This document shows, one piece after another, positions 1-6,681 of a DNA stretch of 22,649 bases (its first letter is position 1; each line of letters starts with the position of its first letter). The stretch is taken from positions 1-22,649 of the forward strand of contig JBHAEV010000056.1 in NCBI GenBank assembly GCA_041855735.1, read 5' to 3'. A model generated the notes under the pieces. It was not told the origin of the DNA. It ran no database searches and worked only from the letters and a program-made list of their open reading frames with translations. Origin of the DNA: CALALP01 sp041855735. Its GTDB lineage: Bacteria; Bacillota; Clostridia; Lachnospirales; Lachnospiraceae. A program made the translations under genes and the position numbers.

Positions 1-37
1 AAAGTACGCCAAAATTTAAAAGTGTTCACTTTTCATT

Positions 38-75
38 AAGGAATTCGCGCTTAACACGAATTCTGCCTTATTTTT
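38..75 (+). terminator. Possible rho-independent terminator of a gene left of the window
   Basis: An inverted repeat (AAGGAATTCG at 38-47 and CGAATT...CCTT at 57-69, with a three-base bulge) is followed by ATTTTT on the plus strand. This is the form of an intrinsic terminator for a rightward gene ending before the window. No coding sequence of that gene is visible. The rest of 1-180 holds only a second short hairpin (84-112) without a U tract. Confidence 0.45.
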
Positions 76-180
76 AATCAAATTTGCGAACGAACGTCAG
101 TGAGTTTCGCAATTACCTATTTATGTATCTTTCCTCATGTATTGATTTAATGAGTAGCATTTTTTTCATGCCTCATTTCA

Positions 181-591
181 TTACTTTGAGAATATATCAT
201 ACAGTTGGTTTATTGCGTCCCTTTCCTCTTCGTTCAGATCGAGATCTGATTTATCGAGCTGTTCGTTCATCATATCCTTTATATCTTTCTGGGCTTCATC
301 TATGTCAAACTCACTGCTTTCCTCCGGGTCAGCTGAATCGCTGCCATCTTCGCCAAGATCCGCTTCACCCTGGCCGGTTTCACCTGAATTTGCATCTTGT
401 GAATCTTGCTTATCTTGGTCGGTTTCTTCTGCTTTATTTCCTTCCGCTTTTGTTTCTTTCGAATCTTCCTGCAAGGCATTGATCACCTTTACAACATCAC
501 CGATGGAACAGCTTGAAAGAATCGAAGAGAGCACCAGCATCATGACAACAGCCAGACTCAGACAAAATTTATTGAAACTACGCTTTTTCAT
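181..591 (-). CDS. Small acidic lipoprotein of unknown function
   Basis: A 136-residue protein starting with MKKRSFNK. It has a hydrophobic signal segment (about residues 9-26) and a lipobox LSSC with the lipidation cysteine at residue 28, so it is probably exported by Sec, lipidated and held on the outer face of the membrane. The mature part is very acidic and low in complexity (rich in E, D, Q, S, G, about residues 40-100), followed by a short, probably helical C-terminus. The start is supported by GAGGAGGGG just upstream of ATG. It lies downstream of the STAND/BTAD regulator gene on the same strand but is separated from it by an intrinsic terminator, so it probably has its own promoter in 592-690; I see no convincing -35/-10 pair there. 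I do not recognise the family; only the lipoprotein assignment is firm. Confidence 0.75.
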   Translation of the reverse strand: MKKRSFNKFCLSLAVVMMLVLSSILSSCSIGDVVKVINALQEDSKETKAEGNKAEETDQDKQDSQDANSGETGQGEADLGEDGSDSADPEESSEFDIDEAQKDIKDMMNEQLDKSDLDLNEEERDAINQLYDIFSK

Positions 592-689
592 TTCATCCCC
601 TCCTCACTTGAATTTGTTCTTATGGAAATCATATAAAATCAACGTTAAATAAACATAAAATTCAATGGTATTACCTCGATAAATCGCAT

Positions 690-728
690 AAAAAAAGCCT
701 ATCCGGCAGTGTTCGCCGGATAAGCTTT
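690..728 (-). terminator. Rho-independent terminator of the STAND/BTAD regulator gene
   Basis: Perfect 8-bp stem TATCCGGC (700-707) with GCCGGATA (715-722), loop of 7, extended by AAGC/GCTT after one mismatch. On the minus strand it is followed by a run of seven T (690-696 on the plus strand is a run of A). It lies 35 bp past the stop codon of the gene ending at 763. Confidence 0.85.
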
Positions 729-762
729 CATATTACATCCATTTTTTTGCTTTTTTTATCTG

Positions 763-3700
763 TTACGTCATTTCTCTCTCATACCTTTGCCGGAACTGTT
801 TTTCCAAAAGAACCGCCCTGTTTTTCTGATTTGTGGAAAGATACAAATTCACAAGCATATTGCAGCATTTGGCATTGAAAGGATCGAGCAAAAGGCCTCT
901 AAGCAGTAGCTTCTCGGCATCTTCCACCTGATTCGAATTCATATACTCTTTTGCCAAATCATAAGCGCAGTCAAAAAACATCGTAGAGTAATGTTCCTTT
1001 AAAACCATAATTTTATCATCGTATTCTTCGCCCTGCAAAAACTCTCCGCGGTACAGACAGCAGATCTCCTCCAATATTGTGGTGGCACTTGTGTATTCCT
1101 TGTTTTTGTAAAGCTTGTATTTCTCCTCGAATTCTTCCGTGTCTAATTTAAAGATCCCGGCTTCCCCAAGATAAAATCCTTCTTTCTTTTCTTTAATGAT
1201 CGCGTTCTTGCTGTCCAAGCCGATCTCAAAGTTGGAAAGCAGCTTCCGAAGCTCATACAGTGCGACACGCAAGGATGCAAATGCAGCCCTAGACTCTGCT
1301 TCCGGCCAGAATACAGAAGCCAGCCTTTCTCTTGAAAGAAATGATTTTCTTTCATTTGCCAGAATGTACTTTAATAAACCGCTGATCTTTCTTGTTTTAA
1401 AATCCTTTTCCTCCAGCTTAAAGCCCGGACCTCTCAGCTCAAATGTACCCAGCATGCTTATCTGAATATTCGCATTATTGCTGTCCTTTTTCTTGGATCC
1501 ACGCAGCTGATACATCCTTTCGATGCCTTCAATATACTTTGCGACGGATATTCCCGTGTCTTCCTTGACAGATCCGACATCAAAAAAATGCAGTTTCACG
1601 GCATCACAGGTGCGCTGGATCGTCCCAATGTCGCTCTCTTTCCAGTATATGAAATTCTTTTCCTTTGAAGCCGTAAGCCATAGCAAAAGATACTTTTTTT
1701 CAGCTGAAGTATTTTCCTGCATCCGGTACAAATCGGCCAGCTGCATGTAAATTCCGCATACATCCTGTCTGGCGCCTTTCCTCTTGGAAATGTGCAAGCT
1801 TTCCAGTAAATATCGTTTGGCCATGTCATACTCTTTAAGCCGTTTGTAATACACACCCGCAATGGCTTTTGCGTACTCTCCCAGTCCGTCTCCGGGATTC
1901 AGGTGGTCAAGCTGCTTCACCAGGTTTTCCAAGCGCAGGACATCCTCCCGTGCCGTTTTCTTTTCTCCCCAGAGGTACATGTACAGTTCGCTCTCATAAA
2001 CCAGCAGATCCCCGCCATACCTTTGATAGTAGTCAATGGAATTTTGCATTGCCTCCAAGGCATCCCCAACTTCGCCTCTCTGGTATTTTTCAAAGGCAGA
2101 GATATAGTATCCGTATCCATAAGAAAAATCCGAGTTGTATTTTTCTCCGAGCAGCATAAATTCATCCACAAATTCCTGCATCAGCTTGCCTTCTGCCTTC
2201 AATATAGGCGAGTTGCAGCAGGACACCAACCCGATGATCCTCCATTGCTCATTGTTTTTTCCGATCGGATGGGCAAGTATGCTCCTTAAATTCTCCAAAG
2301 ATCTTTCAAGTTCTCCGCACCGGTAATAGTATATTCCCCGTATCATCAGATAGCTGTAGTGCCACATATCCTCAGGTATTTTTCTTTTGTCCAGGAATGC
2401 CCTGAGAATTCCCGCCGGCTTTAATTTATCTTCCCCCATGAAGCTGATGAACTGGCTGACGATCAGCTTGATCCTCACATCGCTTCCGGATAAAAACATG
2501 GCTGCTACCGGAAGCTTTCCGGCTGCTTTGTCCATTATCGAAAAATCATTGTTCTGGTACGCAATCACCATCATCATTCCGAATGCATTCATCAGAAAAG
2601 AATAATCCCTGCAGACCCGAAGACCGTCCATTGCATGAATGATATCCTTCAGGCTCTGCTCTTTTTGGATATTCATGTAAAGCATCCCTCGGAACAATAA
2701 AAGATACGGACTTCCATCAATGATCTCCGGTGGAAATTCATACAGCAGGTAGAACATTTCATCCGGCTTTCCAAGCAGAAAGAATTCTCTTCCTCTCTCC
2801 TCCGCAATGTGAAGTGCTTCCTTTTCGAAACCTCCTTTTCGATAAAACCGTATAGACTTCGGGTAATTTATATCCCGGAAATATTCTCCCAAGCTCCGGA
2901 AATATTCCCGAATTTCGGATTCACCGGCTGTTTCATGGAAGATCCGTTCCAATTCCTCCCGAAACAATGCATGGAAACGGTACCGAACCGGCCTGGCTGA
3001 TATTTTTTGTATATAGAGATTGCTGTTCTCCAGCCATTTTACAAACTCCGTGATATCCGCTATATGAAAATACTCTTTCACCTCACTTGCCGAAAAATCC
3101 TCCCAATGTGCCAAATGTATCAGCAGTTTCCTTTTCTCCTCCTCAATGTCCATTAAAAATCGATATAAAAATCTTGAAAAAAGGTTCTGCTTTTCTTCCC
3201 GAAACTGCTGTGCAGATAAGTCACCCGTAATTTCGAGACTGTGGCAGAGCATGTAGATTCCGGCGATCCAGCCCTCCGCATTGTCAAAAACATAATCCGA
3301 CTGCTCTTTTGTCAGTTTCAGTTTGTATTTTGTCTGAATCAGCTCATCCGTCTCTTCTTTGGTAAACAAAAGGCTTTTGCTGTCGATCAATTTGATATCA
3401 CTGCGCATGAGCAGGCTGTCCGAGACAATATATGGATTGCTTCTGGATGTCACAATGATGGAAATACATTCCGGAAAATTGACCGTAAAATAGCGGATTC
3501 CGTCCCGGATGATCTCATTATCCGCAACATTATGAAAATCGTCCAGAACCAGAAACAGTTTATTATCTCTGTCCTTGAAAAAATTGTGGGCATCTTGTAC
3601 GATCTGCGCATTGATAAATGAGTAATCCTTTTCCAGATCCTGGCTGCCCCGCAAGGTTCGCATGCACTCCGGCTCAAAAGAAATGGTCACCGAGAATAAT

Positions 3701-3951
3701 GTGGTGATCAGATGGGAATAAAAAACCATTAAGAAATTGTCCTCTTTTTCCAAGCGGTACCACCTTGTATCTTCCCGGAATTTTTGCAATGACAAGAGCA
3801 CTGCCGTGGTCTTTCCAAACCCCGCCGGTGCAACGATAACTGCCAGACGATATCTTGCAATGTCCAGTACTTTTATTCTTTTACTGTACAAACTTTTTTT
3901 CGGAACTTCAGGTATCAGTAATTTTGATTCCAATACCACTCCGTTATCCAT
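763..3951 (-). CDS. MalT-like STAND ATPase transcriptional regulator with C-terminal winged helix and BTAD domain
   Basis: A 1062-residue signal-transducing P-loop ATPase regulator. The N-terminus (LESKLLIPEVPKK) is typical of MalT/LuxR-type STAND proteins. Walker A is APAGFGKTT (residues 41-49), Walker B LFLVLDDF (132-139), and a sensor strand IIVTSR follows (165-170). The middle, about 350-800, is helical repeat (TPR-like) and is expected to sense a ligand or partner. The C-terminus carries an OmpR-type winged helix (about 828-925) followed by a bacterial transcriptional activator domain (about 935-1060), as in SARP/AfsR regulators, instead of the LuxR HTH of MalT. It is probably a cytoplasmic, nucleotide-dependent transcription activator; the target is unknown. 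It is divergent from the hydrolase/mprF remnant (242 bp between starts). The RBS is weak (GGGGGACAG). A terminator follows the gene. Confidence 0.85.
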   Translation of the reverse strand: MDNGVVLESKLLIPEVPKKSLYSKRIKVLDIARYRLAVIVAPAGFGKTTAVLLSLQKFREDTRWYRLEKEDNFLMVFYSHLITTLFSVTISFEPECMRTLRGSQDLEKDYSFINAQIVQDAHNFFKDRDNKLFLVLDDFHNVADNEIIRDGIRYFTVNFPECISIIVTSRSNPYIVSDSLLMRSDIKLIDSKSLLFTKEETDELIQTKYKLKLTKEQSDYVFDNAEGWIAGIYMLCHSLEITGDLSAQQFREEKQNLFSRFLYRFLMDIEEEKRKLLIHLAHWEDFSASEVKEYFHIADITEFVKWLENSNLYIQKISARPVRYRFHALFREELERIFHETAGESEIREYFRSLGEYFRDINYPKSIRFYRKGGFEKEALHIAEERGREFFLLGKPDEMFYLLYEFPPEIIDGSPYLLLFRGMLYMNIQKEQSLKDIIHAMDGLRVCRDYSFLMNAFGMMMVIAYQNNDFSIMDKAAGKLPVAAMFLSGSDVRIKLIVSQFISFMGEDKLKPAGILRAFLDKRKIPEDMWHYSYLMIRGIYYYRCGELERSLENLRSILAHPIGKNNEQWRIIGLVSCCNSPILKAEGKLMQEFVDEFMLLGEKYNSDFSYGYGYYISAFEKYQRGEVGDALEAMQNSIDYYQRYGGDLLVYESELYMYLWGEKKTAREDVLRLENLVKQLDHLNPGDGLGEYAKAIAGVYYKRLKEYDMAKRYLLESLHISKRKGARQDVCGIYMQLADLYRMQENTSAEKKYLLLWLTASKEKNFIYWKESDIGTIQRTCDAVKLHFFDVGSVKEDTGISVAKYIEGIERMYQLRGSKKKDSNNANIQISMLGTFELRGPGFKLEEKDFKTRKISGLLKYILANERKSFLSRERLASVFWPEAESRAAFASLRVALYELRKLLSNFEIGLDSKNAIIKEKKEGFYLGEAGIFKLDTEEFEEKYKLYKNKEYTSATTILEEICCLYRGEFLQGEEYDDKIMVLKEHYSTMFFDCAYDLAKEYMNSNQVEDAEKLLLRGLLLDPFNAKCCNMLVNLYLSTNQKNRAVLLEKQFRQRYEREMT

Positions 3952-4047
3952 GATTCTCTGTCCCCCGTTTCTGCATAAATGTACTCGGAATCGAAAAGTT
4001 AAAATGACAAAAGCATTTTTTTAATTTACGGAGTTTTTCATCCGTTA

Positions 4048-4074
4048 ATTATACAGAATCAAATAGTATTCCAA
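4048..4074 (-). promoter_or_regulatory. Candidate promoter of the STAND/BTAD regulator
   Basis: On the minus strand TATAAT (4053-4048) is preceded at a short 15-base spacing by TTGGAA (4074-4069). The -10 is perfect but the spacing is below the usual 16-18. The transcript would have a leader of about 90 bases. A small inverted repeat ACGGA/TCCGT (about 4027-4044) lies just downstream and could be an operator. Weak support. Confidence 0.3.
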
Positions 4075-4124
4075 TTATATCATAGAAATCAGGGATGAGA
4101 TACACCAATTCTTTAATTATTCAC

Positions 4125-4153
4125 TTGATAACACATTCCGTTCACCGTATAAT
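4125..4153 (+). promoter_or_regulatory. Strong sigma-70-type promoter of the hydrolase gene
   Basis: TTGATA (4125-4130), a 17-base spacer, and perfect TATAAT (4148-4153) on the plus strand. The predicted start of transcription is near 4160, which leaves a leader of about 34 bases before the ATG at 4194. The promoter therefore argues against any translation start upstream of 4160. Confidence 0.8.
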
Positions 4154-4193
4154 TATTTGTAAACTAATAAATCATCAGAGAAGGTCGCCAATC

Positions 4194-4871
4194 ATGAATG
4201 AAACCAAAGGCTACCTCACATTGAAGGACAAAAGCCAGATTTACTATGAAATAAGCGGATCAGGAGATGAGATTCTCTTCCTACTGCACGGAAACAGCGG
4301 CGACCTGACATATTTTGATCATCAGGCCGCCGCGTTTGGGAAATTTTTCCGGATCATCCGGTTTGACTACCGGGATCACGGAAAGTCTGTTAATGCTCAC
4401 AGCAAGCTGAGTTTTTCGATTTTAGTCGAAGATCTGAAGGAGATTTTTGACTATTTTTGTGTCAAAAGGGCGGACATACTGGGTTTCTCGGACGGTGCGA
4501 ATCTGGCTGTAAAATTTGCCCTTGCCTGCCCTGAGCATGTAAACCATTTGATCCTCAATGCGCCGAATTTAAAATTTGAAGGACTGAATTTTATCACACA
4601 GATCGCGGCCATCATTTGGCATCGCATTTCAAAAATCCTTCCTTTTATGGAGAAAATGCATCGCGTATCCGGGCTTTTGGTTGAAGATCTGCAAGTGGGT
4701 GAGCATGATTTATCCAAGATCAAGGAAATTTGGAGCGAAATGCTCAGGCTTCCCTATGCCATCAATGCCTATCACAATCTTCTCGGTGTATTTGAAACCG
4801 TATTTTGGGGCTTCCGGTATTTTTTCTTTCAAAAAAAGCAGAGAATAAATCACGGTTTACGGATACCCTGA
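4194..4871 (+). pseudogene. Alpha/beta hydrolase, C-terminally truncated and fused to mprF sequence
   Basis: The N-terminal 175 or so residues are a clear alpha/beta hydrolase: HGNSGD (32-37) is the oxyanion-hole loop and GFSDGA (97-102) the nucleophile elbow with Ser99. The start at 4194 is chosen because the promoter lies at 4125-4153 and a GAAGG precedes this ATG; an in-frame ATG at 4095 is upstream of the promoter. The reading frame lacks the strands that normally carry the acidic residue and the catalytic histidine. After DLSKIK (about residue 177), where the family continues into its Asp-bearing strand, the sequence changes to MLRLPYAINAYHNLLG. That stretch resembles the cytoplasmic loop of MprF proteins (compare VLRVSYIINALNAIVG in S. 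aureus MprF, from memory). A deletion seems to have joined hydrolase to mprF near 4725. The product is probably inactive as a hydrolase. Confidence 0.7.
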
Positions 4872-6139
4872 TGAGTTTTTTGCCATTCCAGATCGTCGGC
4901 CTTTCACTGCTGTCCTTTTGTGTAAGCATACTGCTTTTTACCGGACATTGGAGCGGGTATTCCAAAAGATTTGTCTTCATTATCAATGCTTTCTCACTGT
5001 TTTTTATTGTGTTCCTGCTTTTGGCAAACCTAAGCCGGTTTCGTTTGTATACCAGCCTTTTTATCAAAGAACAGCTTCTCTTGATCCTTACATCAGTTAT
5101 GGAATGGTCAGGCTTATGCCTTGCTTTCTTAGCCATCGGCGTAATTATGGGAATCGATTTTCATCCGGTCAAGCTGATGATCCTCATTGTGGCAGCCAAT
5201 GTTGTGGGAATTCTGTCTGCAATCCTCGGAGGACTTGGCACATTTGACGTTATCGTGCTGGCCGGTTTGATGAGTATGGGATATTCCGGTGAAATGGCCT
5301 CCACCTGGCTGATATTTTACCGGGTTGCCGTATTTGTCTTTCCGTTTATCTTAGGCACGGGTGTGTTCATCCGCAAATTGGTTTTTGTCGATCAGAACCA
5401 TCTGTCCCGTGATCTCGGCACGCTATTGATCCGGATCCTGCAAAAAGCAAATTCGGCATTTATCTACCTTTATGGACTGTTTTTTATTGCATCGGTGATC
5501 GACCCCGAAGGCATTGTTTACCGTGTCGGACAAAACCTGAATTTTCATTTTTTTAAAGGTTCCAGGCTGGGCGTTGCCATTTCCATGGCTTATATCACGG
5601 TTTTTGTGATACTTATGGTTCTGCTTTTCAAAGCTTTGCTTCATTTTTTAAAAAGCAAAGAGGACAAATTGAAGCGCCCATTCGACAAGGAGGAATTCCT
5701 CACATTTACCGGCAAATATCATTCCAATTTGTATGCAAATCTGTATTTAACCGGAGATAAGAATATTTTTTATTATGAAAATGAAGCCGGAGAAAAGACT
5801 GTGGCCTTTCAATATGCCATAGAGGGGAATAAGGTTCTGGTTGTATCGGAACCGATTGGATCAAAGCCGGATACGGATCTGGCCCTTGACGCATTTATCG
5901 CAGCCTGTGACAAGTTCGGCTATCATCCCGTCTTTTTTGAGGTCGGTGAAGAAACCACGCTGAAGCTGCATGAATACGGATTTCATTTTTTTAATCCGGT
6001 GAGCTGGCTTTGGTTGACAGCATTGATTTTACACTGGAAGGCTCCCAAAAGCGAAATCAGCGCTATGTGCTTTCCCGTTTTGAAAAAGACGGCCTGCACT
6101 TTGAGATCCTCCCGGCACCTCATGATGAAAAAACCTTAA
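4805..6139 (+). pseudogene. mprF: MprF (lysylphosphatidylglycerol flippase/synthase), N-terminal and membrane fragment
   Basis: This frame carries membrane segments and the start of the synthase domain of MprF, which adds lysine to phosphatidylglycerol and flips the product outward. Recognisable parts are VMEWSGL, then GGLGTFDVIVLAGL, typical of the flippase core. After these come two more hydrophobic segments and the DUF2156-type domain start (GDKNIFYY, VVSEPIG). The first roughly 120-150 residues of a normal MprF are absent. MprF-like traces continue upstream in other frames (FGASG in frame 1 near 4804, NLLGVFE in the hydrolase frame), so at least one frameshift lies near 4790-4806. About 90 residues of transmembrane region also seem missing between FIRKLV and the synthase domain, compared with S. 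aureus MprF (about 840 residues). The true protein sequence ends at about 5992, where a one-base loss shifts the frame; the last 48 or so codons are out-of-frame. Probably a non-functional remnant. Confidence 0.75.
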
Positions 6140-6681
6140 AAACACTGAAGATCATTTCGGATAAATGGCTTGGGGCACGGAAGGAGATCGGCTTCTCCCT
6201 TGGTTTTTTTCAGGAGGACTATCTTCAGGCTTGTGACATTGCCGTAGTAAAAAATCCGGAAAACCAAATTATCGCATTTGCAAATCTGCTGCGGGACGAA
6301 TCGGATAAGAAGATCACGATCGACCTGATGCGCTATGACGAAGATCTGTCCCCAAATTCGACCATGGATTTTATGTTCATCAAGCTCTTTTTGTATGCTA
6401 AGGAAGCAGGCTGCCGGTATTTCAGCCTGGGAATGGCACCGCTTTCCAATGTCGGAATCAAGCCAAGCTCTCCGATCGTCGAAAAGCTTGTGCACTTGAT
6501 TTACCGGTATGGGAACCGCTTCTATTCGTTTTCAGGACTTCGGAATTACAAAGAAAAATATGCAACAAAATGGGTGCCGCATTATATCTCATACTCTCCG
6601 CACGGCTGGCTGGTTTACAATGTGATCGCTCTGCTTCTGGTGTCCAACCGCACGATAGAGAATAATGATGCCAGCTTTTAA
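6010..6681 (+). pseudogene. mprF: MprF C-terminal lysyltransferase (DUF2156) domain fragment
   Basis: Continues the preceding fragment in the -1 frame. The family pattern is evident: VDSIDFTLEGSQKRNQRYVL matches the usual start of the catalytic core, then DKWLGARKE, IDLMRYDED, YFSLGMAPLSNVG and GLRNYKEKYATKW, all characteristic of the MprF synthase. Adding one A at 5993-5995 (in the T7-A2 run) reads HFFKSGELALVDSIDF, which agrees with the family (FFKLGEEAIIDL in S. aureus, from memory) and rejoins both parts. There is no RBS for independent translation; the frame opens with TTG. The stop overlaps the stop of the convergent kinase gene. A sequencing error in the homopolymer is possible, but the other lesions upstream suggest real decay. 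Confidence 0.8.

Noticed and set aside
84..112. Hairpin TTGCGAA/TTCGCAA with a 15-base loop
   Set aside because: No U tract on either strand and a large loop; no function can be assigned.
140..180. Hairpin GCAT/ATGC with CTCAT arms behind the lipoprotein gene
   Set aside because: Bulged, A-rich loop and no T run after it on the minus strand, so it is not a credible terminator.
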